Below are positions 7,514 through 15,816 of a stretch of 32,612 nt of DNA, piece by piece. The notes under the pieces were generated by a model. The model searched no databases. It was given only the letters and a program-made list of their open reading frames with translations, and was not told the DNA's origin. Numbering within the stretch: the stretch's first letter is position 1; each line of letters starts with the position of its first letter. The position numbers were made by a program, and so were the translations under genes. Source of the stretch: Paenibacillus antri (GTDB lineage Bacteria > Bacillota > Bacilli > Paenibacillales > YIM-B00363); assembly GCF_005765165.1 (NCBI RefSeq), contig NZ_VCIW01000037.1, positions 1-32,612 of the forward strand, in the 5' to 3' direction.

Positions 7514-7911
7514 CTGGGGGCAGCTCTTGTCTTTTACAGTTATGCTTTTAACGAGAGGGGGTACGGGTTCCGGCCGCCACTGAACGTCGTGTTCTTTAGA
7601 TTAGATTGGAAGGGTACAACACGACGTTCGAAAAGGCGGACGTAAACTCCTTCACCCGTCCCCCGCTCCCTCGCGCTTCTGTAAATAGAATGAACTGCTT
7701 GACATCATATAGACACCGGTTCGCGACAGCAAATTAGTCGACAAAAAAACGCAAAGAAATCGCTCGTTTCGGTAAAATGGAAGTACGACCGAAGTGGAAA
7801 TAGAAAACGGTCGGTCAGGAATAGAGCTGATCGACCGTTTTCTTGTTTTTCATTGAGGAACTATTCTCCGTTAGTGGATTTTAATCCACTTATGGGACAG
7901 CCCCTTCTCGT
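7482..7911. mobile_element. non-autonomous IS-like element (MITE or IS relic) with 19-bp terminal inverted repeats
   Basis: Perfect 19-bp inverted repeats lie at 7482-7500 and 7893-7911, with a core GGGGCTGTCCCA typical of the ends of Bacillota insertion sequences of the IS1182/IS4-like kinds. The roughly 416 bp between the GGGG ends (7489-7904) encode no transposase. Inside are a second inverted pair (GAACGTCGTGTT near 7583 with its complement near 7617) and a terminator hairpin at 7803-7850. No direct target duplication is seen. Instead the flanks are inverted (ACGAGAA / TTCTCGT), as if the element had entered a palindrome. It fills the whole convergent gap between the stress gene and the lipoprotein gene. 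Confidence 0.75.
7803..7850 (+). terminator. intrinsic terminator inside the IS-like element
   Basis: A 15-bp stem with one mismatch (7803-7817, GAAAACGGTCGGTCA, with 7828-7842) has a 10-nt loop and is followed by TTGTTTTT. It would stop plus-strand transcripts leaving the universal stress gene. Read on the minus strand there is no matching T tract. Confidence 0.75.
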
Positions 7912-7922
7912 TTCCGGCTTCG

Positions 7923-10289
7923 CTACTCCTCTTTCGCGAGCGACCGCAGCCGCACCCAACGGGGACGGTAAATATCCGCGTCGACGGTGTGGGCGCTCCA
8001 ATTCGTCGAATTGACGTTGTAGCTGATCAAGAGCTCGCCCGGCCGAGACAGATGCGGATGCGCCTTGGCGTTATACGTGATGACGTCCAGCCCTTCGAAG
8101 TCGGCCGGTTCCGGCGCGTAATAGACGTCCGTCATCGGGCCGAACGGCCCCGCGGGCGAATCGCCGACGCGGTACGCGACGTAATGGCTGAGCGTGTCGC
8201 GCTCGACGACGAGCAAGTACTTGCCCGCGAACGGGCCGTCCGCCGTCTCGGTAACGCTCAGCTCCGCCGACACGCCGTCCGCCAGCGGCGCCGCGTCGGC
8301 GATGTTCCGGCTCCAGCCCGCGCCGTCCCAGAACCGCCAAGCCTCGAAGTCCTCGATCGACTCGGGGCGGACGCGCGCGACGAGGAGACGCTTCGTCGTC
8401 GGCGTATTTTTATAGCCGTATACGTACAGGTAGCCATCGGGATTGGAGGCGCCGGACGCCTCCGTTAAATCCAAAATCGCCGCGCCGTACAGCGCCTCCC
8501 CGCCGCCGTCCGGGTAGACGTAACGCAGCGGCGTCTCCGTCTGCGTCTGCGCCTCCGGCAGCGGGCCTTCTTCCGTCAGCGGCAGCTTGATCAAGTGCAC
8601 GCCCGACGTCTTGAACTGGAATCCGGGCGCGCCGTCCGGATCTTTCTCCATCAACAACGGGAAAAGGTAAACGCTCCCGTCGATCGTCACGCCGTCTTGC
8701 AGCCAATACCAGGATCCCTTGGGCGCGTTCGGCGTCTTCGGCGTGAACAGGCTCAGATCGGCGCTCTTCGGCGCGAACAGGAACGACAGGCTCGCCGGAT
8801 CGGGTTCGCCGCCCCGGAGCGCCGCCATCGAGTTGTTCACCATGCCGGCCTGGACGCGCATCCGGCCGATCGGGTCGGCCGCGCCGACGAACGTATCGCT
8901 GAAGAAAAACAGCGTGCGCCCGTCCGCCGCGCCGCCGGGCGCGTCGCGTCCGTCGAGCGGAATCGAATAGACGCCGTCCGCGCCGGTCCAGCCCCGGTAG
9001 CTGCTGAACAGTCCGGTCCAGTCATGCGCCGGCTCGACCGCCAGCCCCTCCCCCGCGAAAAACCGCAGCTCGCTCAGCCCGTACCGACGGCTGCCGTCCT
9101 CCGCTTCCGCGCCCCAATTGCCGTCGGCCCCGGAGGCCGCGATGCGCACGTATCTGGCGTGGACGCCGCCGAAGTCGATCGGACTCGCCTTCCCGTCGTC
9201 CGCATTCGTCGCGGCCAGCCGGTCGCCGCCGTCCGCCTTCGCGAGCCGATACGGCCCGGCTTCCCCTCGCAGCTCGGTCCAGTTCAGCTTGTCGATCGAA
9301 TAAGCGATCGTAACCTGCTTCAGCCCGGCCTCCGGCCCCGGTTCGCCGCCGCCGTTGTAGTTCCACACATGCATCTCGCCGAGCGGATACGTGCCGCCGA
9401 GGTCGACGACGATCGCCGCCTCCTCGCCGCCGCCCGCCGGCGTCGTCGCGAGCCACATGCCTTCGCGCCTCCGGTCATGCGTATCGTCCGCGCCGCGGAG
9501 CGCCGACATGCCGTAGTGGCTCACGACCGCGTCCGGCGGCGTGACGTCGCGCTCCGGCGCGGACGACACCGCGTCGATCGGGTGGATGAGCGCGCCGGAC
9601 GTCACCTCGCCCGCATACCGGTAAAACCGGACCTCGCTAAGCCCGAACGTCCGGGTTCCGTCCGCGGCGCGATTGCCCTTCCCGGCCTCGGGATGCGCCT
9701 CGAGCCGCACGTAGCGGGCGAGCGCGCCGCCGAACCGGACCGGCTCGCCGCCCTCGAGGTTCGTCGCGGCGATCGCGCCGGCGCCGCTCGCTTCGGCGAA
9801 GACGAACGGCGCCCCTTCGCCCTCCCACGCCGTCCACGTCTGCCCGTCGACGGAGAGCGAGATCGCGACCTCTTTCAGACCGTAAGCGGTCCGCTGCGGC
9901 TCGTTGTAATTCCAGATCCACATCTCGCCGAGCGGCTGTACGCTTCCGAGATCGAACGCGAGCGAGGCGGCCTGGCCCGCCGCCGCGTCCAAGCACCACA
10001 TCGCGCGCTTCTCGTCGCCGTGCAGCTGCGCCTTCGCGCCGGCGCCGGACATGCCGGCGTTATCGGCGGCGCGCGCCGCGGCGCAGCCTTCGCTCGCCTC
10101 GCCCGCCGCCCTCGTCCCTTCGATCGGCGTCCCGTACGCCGCTCGCCGCGGCGCCGGCTCTGCCCGTCCGCCCTCGCAGCCGGTCGACGCGGCCAGCAGC
10201 GCCGCGGCCGCGATCGCGAGCCCGATCGTCGCCGCCCCCCGTCTCATGCGTCCCATCTCGTCCCCCCGCGCCTTCGAATCCGCTTCCAT
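7923..10289 (-). CDS. lipoprotein with two discoidin/CBM32-like domains and a DUF4185-like propeller
   Basis: The 788-residue protein has an N-terminal hydrophobic segment ending in LAASTGC, a likely lipobox with Cys38 as the anchor, so it should sit on the outer face of the membrane. Two similar modules follow (about residues 85-225 and 270-420). Each has the F5/8-C motifs LGEMW/HVWNYN, a TW or NWTEL strand and ARYVRL..YGLSEVRFY, typical of sugar-binding discoidin domains. Residues about 430-785 (FFFSDTFVG, NNSMA, AHPHLSRPGELLISYNVN) look like the DUF4185 beta-propeller class related to glycosidases. No catalytic residues were assigned. ATG 10289 has AGGA a few bases upstream; Met12 or Met15 could also serve. 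Beside a glycosidase operon, a role in binding or cutting polysaccharide is plausible. Confidence 0.85.
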   Translation of the reverse strand: MEADSKARGDEMGRMRRGAATIGLAIAAAALLAASTGCEGGRAEPAPRRAAYGTPIEGTRAAGEASEGCAAARAADNAGMSGAGAKAQLHGDEKRAMWCLDAAAGQAASLAFDLGSVQPLGEMWIWNYNEPQRTAYGLKEVAISLSVDGQTWTAWEGEGAPFVFAEASGAGAIAATNLEGGEPVRFGGALARYVRLEAHPEAGKGNRAADGTRTFGLSEVRFYRYAGEVTSGALIHPIDAVSSAPERDVTPPDAVVSHYGMSALRGADDTHDRRREGMWLATTPAGGGEEAAIVVDLGGTYPLGEMHVWNYNGGGEPGPEAGLKQVTIAYSIDKLNWTELRGEAGPYRLAKADGGDRLAATNADDGKASPIDFGGVHARYVRIAASGADGNWGAEAEDGSRRYGLSELRFFAGEGLAVEPAHDWTGLFSSYRGWTGADGVYSIPLDGRDAPGGAADGRTLFFFSDTFVGAADPIGRMRVQAGMVNNSMAALRGGEPDPASLSFLFAPKSADLSLFTPKTPNAPKGSWYWLQDGVTIDGSVYLFPLLMEKDPDGAPGFQFKTSGVHLIKLPLTEEGPLPEAQTQTETPLRYVYPDGGGEALYGAAILDLTEASGASNPDGYLYVYGYKNTPTTKRLLVARVRPESIEDFEAWRFWDGAGWSRNIADAAPLADGVSAELSVTETADGPFAGKYLLVVERDTLSHYVAYRVGDSPAGPFGPMTDVYYAPEPADFEGLDVITYNAKAHPHLSRPGELLISYNVNSTNWSAHTVDADIYRPRWVRLRSLAKEE

Positions 10290-10367
10290 TCTATCCTACA
10301 GTGTATCCTCGCGAGCGGCCGACGTCTTTCGGAGAAGGCGCCAACTTTTTATAAATTAACGCCATCG

Positions 10368-10412
10368 AAAAAACCGATCCCCATGCAGCACCCGCGCCGC
10401 CTGAAGATCGGT
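10368..10412 (-). terminator. intrinsic terminator ending the glycosidase operon
   Basis: On the minus strand ACCGATC (10406-10412) pairs with GATCGGT (10373-10379) and is followed by a T run (complement of 10368-10373). The long loop contains an inner GCGGC/GCTGC stem. It begins 14 nt after the stop of the VOC gene, the last gene of the operon. Confidence 0.7.
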
Positions 10413-10425
10413 CCATTCGATTCCG

Positions 10426-10896
10426 TCACTTCTTATCGTTTTCCAGCAGCTCCACCAATACTTTCAGCGCCTCGGTCGTATCGATGTACGCGTACCGGCC
10501 GCCGGTGTATTCGCCCTTCTGCTGCAGCGGGAAGCCCCGGCTCGCAAGCGCCTCCGTCTTCTCCTGCATTCCGTCGATGACGAAGGCGATGTGATGCACC
10601 CCTTCGCCGCGCTCGTTCAGATGGTTCCGCCACGTGCTCGGCGTCTCGTCGGGCTCGATCAGCTCGAGCTGCAGATTGCCCAAGCGGAAGAACGCCAGCT
10701 TCGCCCGCGCGGCGGACGGCCGCCCCTCGAATTCCGTGCGGGCGACCTCCGGCGCGTCCGTCCAGAACGCCTCCGGCTTCGGCAAGCCGAAGAACGCCGC
10801 GTACGCCTCGCTCGTCCGCTCGATATCGCGTACGATCAGACCGATCTGCGTTACCACATTGGTGCCGAGCATGCCGTTCGCTTGTTCCTCGTTCAT
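10426..10896 (-). CDS. VOC-superfamily (glyoxalase/epimerase fold) protein
   Basis: The 156-residue protein has two beta-alpha-beta-beta-beta halves. Candidate metal ligands are Gln in TQIGLIV (first half, where His is usual), Glu in LQLELIEP, His in GVHHIAF and Glu in KVLVELLEN. The layout is closest to methylmalonyl-CoA epimerase-like VOC proteins, but the substrate is not predictable. It lies 27 nt after the GH43 gene in the same direction and is followed by a terminator. It is therefore probably the last gene of the glycosidase operon, where it might act on a keto-sugar or sugar acid (inference). Confidence 0.87.
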   Translation of the reverse strand: MNEEQANGMLGTNVVTQIGLIVRDIERTSEAYAAFFGLPKPEAFWTDAPEVARTEFEGRPSAARAKLAFFRLGNLQLELIEPDETPSTWRNHLNERGEGVHHIAFVIDGMQEKTEALASRGFPLQQKGEYTGGRYAYIDTTEALKVLVELLENDKK

Positions 10897-10923
10897 TGGA
10901 ATCCGCTCCCCTGTAGGTTCATA

Positions 10924-11829
10924 TTACGACGAAACGGCCGCAACGAGCCGACCGTCGACTTCCGCGACCGGCACGAACACCGGACGCTCGTCCGGCGACC
11001 TGTTCGGCGTATGCAGCGCGAGCCTCAGCCCGCCGTCGAACCGCGCGAAAATCATGCCGTGACCGCCGTCGCTCTCGTAGATCGGCTCCGGCTCTTGGCG
11101 CCATGGCCCGAGCACGCCGCCGGACTCGGAGCGCGCGATGCCCTGCGCGTACCGGCCGCCGCGGAAGCTCGACCAAAGCATCAGCAGCGTCCCGTTCGCG
11201 CAGCGATGCAGGTACGGGCCGTCCGTGACGTAACCCTCGCCGTTCTTCGGGCTCTTCACGGGCTCCACCCACGGCGCGTCGGTCGCCCGGAACAGCGTGA
11301 CGGGCGCGGATACCGCGCGGTCGAGCGACTCGGACAGCTCGATCGCCTCGACCGTGCCGTCTTTCGTCTGCACCCACTCGTGGCAAAACACCATCCACGG
11401 CTTGCCGTCGTCGTCCACGTACAACGTACCGTCGAGGCATTCCCAGTCGCGCGGCGTCACCGGACCGTCGCTGTGCGGCCGGAACGGGCCGAGCGGCGAA
11501 TCCGCGATCAAAATTTGCGTCCCGCGGCAGACGCCGTCCGCCTTGAACGTCGCGAACATATAGTACTTCCCGCGATACCGGTGCACCTCGGGCGCCCAGT
11601 AATTCGTATCCGACCAGAAGTCCGGCCCCGGCCGGAACGCCGGGAACGGTCCCTCCCATTCGGTCAAGTCCTTGCTCCGATACGCATCGAAGCCCGTCGC
11701 CGGGCCCCGCCAGATATTCTTGTCGGTCGAGCCGTACAAGTAATACCAGCCGTCCTCGTGCGGCAGCACGAACGGATCCCGCATTTGAATGTCGTTCAAC
11801 GTTAACTTCGGCTTCGTCGGTTCCGTCAT
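10924..11829 (-). CDS. glycoside hydrolase family 43-like protein
   Basis: The 301-residue five-bladed propeller lacks a signal peptide, so it is likely cytosolic and would act on imported oligosaccharides (arabinosides or xylosides in this family). MRDPFVLP (Asp18) holds the presumed base and CLDGTLYVDDDG (Asp133) the pKa-tuning Asp. NYWAPEV (77-82) is the usual GH43 strand. Where many members have the acid Glu in an EGP motif, this protein has VTDGPYLHR, with Asp203. Either it belongs to a subgroup with Asp there, or another Glu acts. The AGGAGTGACGAC before ATG 11829 is a good ribosome site. It lies 16 nt downstream of the MGH1-like gene. Confidence 0.9.
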   Translation of the reverse strand: MTEPTKPKLTLNDIQMRDPFVLPHEDGWYYLYGSTDKNIWRGPATGFDAYRSKDLTEWEGPFPAFRPGPDFWSDTNYWAPEVHRYRGKYYMFATFKADGVCRGTQILIADSPLGPFRPHSDGPVTPRDWECLDGTLYVDDDGKPWMVFCHEWVQTKDGTVEAIELSESLDRAVSAPVTLFRATDAPWVEPVKSPKNGEGYVTDGPYLHRCANGTLLMLWSSFRGGRYAQGIARSESGGVLGPWRQEPEPIYESDGGHGMIFARFDGGLRLALHTPNRSPDERPVFVPVAEVDGRLVAAVSS

Positions 11830-11845
11830 GTCGTCACTCCTCGTT

Positions 11846-13525
11846 TCATTCCCAGCCCGGCGGCACGACGCCCGGACCGCCCTCGGACGCGAACGCGCGC
11901 GCGTCGCGGTCGAACCGGAGCGTCTCGTTCCCTTCGACGCGAATCGGATACGTCGTTCCCCCGTGCTCGAACGAGCCTTCCGCCGGCGCGACGCCCATCC
12001 CGACGATCGAGCGCAGCTCGCCCGCGCGGTCGGTGACGACGCGCACGCCTGCCGGGACTCGGTACAGCAGCGCGCCGTCGCGATAAATTTCGCCGCCGGA
12101 CGCCCCGTGGACGAATTCGAACCGGCTCCCGTCGACGTCGCGGCGATAGCCGACGCTCTCCGCCAGCACCGCGCCGTGGTCCGCGGCGTTCGGCAGCAGC
12201 GCCGTAAACCACAGCTCGCCTTCAGGCGTCGGCAGCACCCCGCTCAGCCGCTCGACGTAATCGAGCGCGCAGATCGCAGCCGGCGAATACGCCTCGGTAA
12301 AACCCTCTTCGCCCGTCCACGGACTCAACGTCTGGCCGAATCGCGTCATTCGGGATACGGCGGAGACGATCGACTGGGTCGCCCACGTCAGCTCGACGTG
12401 CCGCCCGTGCAGCTCGAACGCGCGCGGCGCGCGGAGCAGCGTCAGGAAGTTGCTCGGCCCCGCCCACGAGTTGTACGTCGAATGCGGGTCGAACCGCGGA
12501 TCGTCCATCGCGATCGACGCGAACGGATATTTCGCGAAAAACTTACGCGTATTCAGCACGTACCGCCGCAGCGACGACGCGAAGAACGCGTCGTCTCCGA
12601 CCTCGGAGGCGAGCACGCGCAGCAGCACGTCCGATTGGATGCGCACGAACCTGCCGTGCCGATCGACGTCGTAGAAGAAGCCGTCCGTTTCGTCGAAGCA
12701 GTGCTCGATCAAGCAGCGGGACGATTGCTCCGCTTTCGCTTCCCATGCCGCGGCCGCCGCGTCGTCGCCCAGCGACCGAGCCATCCGGGCGAGATACTTG
12801 CGCGAGCAATAGACGCTCGCCGTCAGGTCCGGCGCCAGGAACGGCAGCAGCGGCGATTGCGGGTCGCAGCGCGCGGGGTCGTTGCCGTAGGGCGTATCCG
12901 GCGTATGCCAGAACCGAGGCGACAAGTCATGCCCGGTGTCGAAGGCGCAGAACGCCTCCACGCAGCCGGTCCCGCGCGTATTGCGATACGTCGCCAGCCA
13001 ATCGTCGTAGCGCGATAGGGCTTGGTACATTTTCCGAAGGAAACGCTCGTCCCCCCCATGCAGCTCCGCATGCGTCCACACGCTGCGCGCCGGCGGCGTA
13101 ACGAGCTGGATTTGCTTGAACACGGCGCCGTCGGCCGTGATCTTATAAGGGATGAGCCCGTCCGTGCGCTGCAGGTCGGCGAATTGCTCGAACGTCGCCT
13201 GCGCGACGGACGGCAGAAACCGCGACAGCAGCTCGACATTGATCGTGCCCGTGCTTTCCAGCCAGCAGCCGTGATAGACGCCGCCCTCCTGCAGAATCGG
13301 CTTCCCTTCGCGGTTCGGCACGATGCAATCGAGCAGCGTCCGCATCGCCGTATAATACGTCGTTTCGAGCGCCGAGGTATTGCCGCCGCAAGCGACGAAC
13401 GCCGCCCCCGACGCCGCGAACTCCTCTGCGATCCGCTCGTCCGACGCCTTCTTCCCGCGACCGATCCGCTCCGCCGTATCGACCGCGCGAAGCCGATCGA
13501 GCGTTTCACCCAATTGTTCCGACAT
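11846..13525 (-). CDS. (alpha/alpha)6-barrel glycoside hydrolase, MGH1/GH63-like
   Basis: The protein has about 559 residues from ATG 13525. A GTG at 13537 overlaps the stop of the AraC remnant (GTGA) and is an alternative. The sequence has the helical-barrel pattern of the mannosylglycerate hydrolase MGH1/trehalase-like group: YYTAMRTLLDCIVPN, GCWLESTGTIN, PYKITADG, CVEAFCAFDTGHDLSPRFWH, SVYCSRKYLARMA, and STYNSWAGPSNFL before a C-terminal beta-sandwich tail (from about 480). Acidic residues suited for catalysis occur in these motifs, but I do not assign them. There is no signal peptide. It heads a three-gene run with GH43 and VOC genes, so intracellular breakdown of an imported oligosaccharide is likely; the substrate is unknown. 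Confidence 0.83.
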   Translation of the reverse strand: MSEQLGETLDRLRAVDTAERIGRGKKASDERIAEEFAASGAAFVACGGNTSALETTYYTAMRTLLDCIVPNREGKPILQEGGVYHGCWLESTGTINVELLSRFLPSVAQATFEQFADLQRTDGLIPYKITADGAVFKQIQLVTPPARSVWTHAELHGGDERFLRKMYQALSRYDDWLATYRNTRGTGCVEAFCAFDTGHDLSPRFWHTPDTPYGNDPARCDPQSPLLPFLAPDLTASVYCSRKYLARMARSLGDDAAAAAWEAKAEQSSRCLIEHCFDETDGFFYDVDRHGRFVRIQSDVLLRVLASEVGDDAFFASSLRRYVLNTRKFFAKYPFASIAMDDPRFDPHSTYNSWAGPSNFLTLLRAPRAFELHGRHVELTWATQSIVSAVSRMTRFGQTLSPWTGEEGFTEAYSPAAICALDYVERLSGVLPTPEGELWFTALLPNAADHGAVLAESVGYRRDVDGSRFEFVHGASGGEIYRDGALLYRVPAGVRVVTDRAGELRSIVGMGVAPAEGSFEHGGTTYPIRVEGNETLRFDRDARAFASEGGPGVVPPGWE

Positions 13526-13533
13526 CTTCGTTA

Positions 13534-13880
13534 TCACTCGCCTTCTGCCATCGGCCGGACGAACTCGGACGGACTGCGCCCCGCGATCGACTTGAACGCT
13601 TGGATGAAGTGCGTCGAGATCTGGAATCCGGCCCTCTCGCTGATTTCATACACCATGTACTTGCCGGTCTGGACGAGCTCCTTCGCTTTCTCCACCCGGC
13701 GTTTGTTAGCGCTGTCACGAACGGTTCGCCTGCGATGCGCTTGAACGATCGGCTTAGATAGTTCCGATTCGCGCACCGCTCCGCGGCGATCTCCTCGAGC
13801 GTGATCGCGCGATCATAACACTTTTCAATATAATGCTTAATCACGCGATCGACAAGCGCATGGCTGCGCTTCCCCAGCAT
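13534..13880 (-). pseudogene. AraC-type regulator remnant, frameshifted and lacking its N-terminal part
   Basis: Two frames together spell one AraC/XylS DNA-binding domain. The first (from 13880) gives a helix-turn-helix with LEEIAAERCANRNYLSRSF and AGEPFVTAL. Near 13705-13715 the reading must shift to the second frame, which continues NKRRVEKAKELVQTGKYMVYEISERAGF and IAGRSPSEFV to the stop at 13534. A single-base loss would explain it. No receiver or sensor domain precedes it, because the frames upstream are closed. It lies directly before the glycosidase genes, the usual place for a local activator, so the operon has probably lost its own regulator. A sequencing error could mimic the shift, but not the missing N-terminus. 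Confidence 0.83.
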
Positions 13881-14013
13881 CGTCGGATGGCAGCGACTTC
13901 AAATCGAATACAATCGGCTAAGCATAAGACAATTTTCGCTAATGGCGAATCGACGTCCGCTCTGTCACGCTAGGAAACATAGAAAAATGCGCACCTGCGT
14001 AGGGGGACTTCGA

Positions 14014-14958
14014 GTGGTCGGGTATGCAGCTTTGATCGGTGCGGTATTGATTTGGGCGTTGTCTTATGTCGTCATGAAGTCGGCGACGACGGATTACCCC
14101 CAGCTGCTCTTTCAATTCTGGAGGTACGCCGCCGTCGCCGCGGTCTATTCGATTGCATTCCATCGCGTCATCCGCGCGATTCCGGGCTCGCTTTGGAAAA
14201 CGGGACTGCTATGGCTCGGACCGGCCAATTTCGTGCACGGCTTCTTTTCGATTTACGCCGTACAGTACACGACGCCGACGAGAGTCGTCGTCATCAACAG
14301 CCTGATCATCGGCGTCGTCCCGCTGCTGCGATGGTTCCACGACCGCTGCAATCCGGCGCGTCCCGAACGATGGGCGATCGGCATCGCGCTTCTAGCGATC
14401 TCTCTTCTGCTCGACCCGCAAGACCGCTCCGTACAGGCAGGGGACGCCCTGGCGTTCGTCGGCATGCTCGGCTACAGCTACGCGATCGTACTCGTGAACC
14501 GCATGCTGACGACGGATCGCGCTTCGGTCATCCAGGTGTCCTACTTGGCCGTGATGGGCTGCGCCGTCTATTTCTTCGCCGCGGCGGCCATATACGCCCT
14601 CGTTCGACCGGACGGCTTCGCGGTGCAGGCATTGATCAGTCAACCGATGACGATCGCCGGCGTCTTATACATGGTCGTGTTCGTGTCGCTGGCCGCCAAT
14701 CTGCTGCAAGTCGCCGGACAACGCAGGCTGTCGCCGGTCACCGTGTCGATCTTGTTCTGCTTGGAGCCCGCCGTCACGGGCGTGCTGGACTATGTCCTGC
14801 TCGGCAACGCAGCTTCGTGGCGCCTCATCGTATGCGGCCTCCTGCTGATCGCTGCGACCGTCATCGCTTCGCTTCGGTACCGGACGGGGGACGCCGACGA
14901 ACATGCCTTGCCCGCCGCCGGCGCCCGGTCCGATTCGACTCCGTCGGTCGGTCAATAA
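14014..14958 (+). CDS. EamA/DMT-family membrane transporter
   Basis: The protein has about 314 residues with ten hydrophobic segments in two EamA repeats (GAVLIWALSYVVMKS near the start; VSILFCLEPAVTGVLDYVLLG in the second half). The family exports small metabolites such as amino acids or nucleosides, or drugs; the substrate is unknown. The frame is open from ATG 13942, but the leading residues are polar and unlike the family. A GTG at 14014 has AGGGGG 7 nt upstream and gives MVGYAALIGAVLIWALSY, a normal start for this family, so I choose it. The gene is divergent from the AraC remnant and convergent with the ABC permease, 81 nt away. Confidence 0.88.
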   Translation: MVGYAALIGAVLIWALSYVVMKSATTDYPQLLFQFWRYAAVAAVYSIAFHRVIRAIPGSLWKTGLLWLGPANFVHGFFSIYAVQYTTPTRVVVINSLIIGVVPLLRWFHDRCNPARPERWAIGIALLAISLLLDPQDRSVQAGDALAFVGMLGYSYAIVLVNRMLTTDRASVIQVSYLAVMGCAVYFFAAAAIYALVRPDGFAVQALISQPMTIAGVLYMVVFVSLAANLLQVAGQRRLSPVTVSILFCLEPAVTGVLDYVLLGNAASWRLIVCGLLLIAATVIASLRYRTGDADEHALPAAGARSDSTPSVGQ

Positions 14959-15039
14959 GTACCGAGGCGTTCCCTCGCGCCTGTCGAAACTCGTACGTCG
15001 ACGATATTTCCTCGGCAATATTCGACAGAAAGCCAAGCA

Positions 15040-15816
15040 TTATCGCTTCCGCGCGAAGACGTACGCCGCCGCCGCGAACGACGCAAGCAGCAGGATGCCG
15101 AACCAAGCCGCGGCCGCCGTCGCGTCGGAGCCGGCGGCGCCTCCGCCGACGAGCAGCCCGCGCAGCGTCTCGATCAGCGGCGTCACCGGCTGATATTCGG
15201 CGAAGGCGCGGAGCCACGAAGGCATCGTCTCCGTCGGCACGAACGCGCTGCTGACATACGGCAGGAACATGATGACGAAGGCGAAGGCGCCGGCCGTCTC
15301 CGCGCTGCCCGCCAGCAAGCCGAAGAGGATGGCCAGCCAGCAGACGGCGAGGAAAAACAAGCCGAGGAACAGCGCGACGCCCAGCCACTCGGCCCAGCCC
15401 GCCGAAGGGCGGAAGCCTACGGCCAGCGCGACGAGAAACACCAAGACGGCGCCGATCCCGTTGCGCACGAGGCTGTTCGCGACATGCCCGAGCAGCAGGG
15501 AGACCGGGCGGACCGGCATCGCGCGCAGCCGTTCGTACATGCCGCCGGTCATATCGAGATTGACGCTCGTCGCCGTCATCGACGTACCGTAGCCGACGCA
15601 CGTCACGATGATGCCGGGAACGACGTAGTTGACGTATTCCGTACCGGTCGCGATGGCTCCCCCGAAGACGAAGACGAACATGAGCATCAAGATGACCGGC
15701 AGCAGGATGCCGACCAACAACGTCTCCGGATTACGGAGCGTGTGCCTCGTCAGCCGAAGGAACAACGTCCATCCGTCCTGCAGCGTCTGAGCCCATCCCG
15801 AAAACAACGTCGTCAT
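15040..15816 (-). CDS. ABC-2 type permease, DrrB-like
   Basis: The 258-residue membrane protein has about six helices and the ABC-2 pattern: an amphipathic N-terminus ending in RNPETLLVGILLPVILMLMF, then GGMYERLRAMPV and a C-terminal EYQPVTPLIETLRGLL stretch, as in DrrB daunorubicin-type exporters. With the ATPase encoded just before it, it should form a drug or lipid exporter. Its ATG overlaps the ATPase stop by 4 nt (ATGA), so the two are translationally coupled. AAGGAGG lies 7 nt upstream. The frame remains open further upstream, but that part is an out-of-frame reading of the ATPase gene. Confidence 0.93.
   Translation of the reverse strand: MTTLFSGWAQTLQDGWTLFLRLTRHTLRNPETLLVGILLPVILMLMFVFVFGGAIATGTEYVNYVVPGIIVTCVGYGTSMTATSVNLDMTGGMYERLRAMPVRPVSLLLGHVANSLVRNGIGAVLVFLVALAVGFRPSAGWAEWLGVALFLGLFFLAVCWLAILFGLLAGSAETAGAFAFVIMFLPYVSSAFVPTETMPSWLRAFAEYQPVTPLIETLRGLLVGGGAAGSDATAAAAWFGILLLASFAAAAYVFARKR

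Noticed and set aside
8595-10580. 661-residue plus-strand open frame
   Set aside because: Arg/Ala/Pro-rich antisense shadow of the lipoprotein gene in high-GC DNA, with no ribosome site or known motif.
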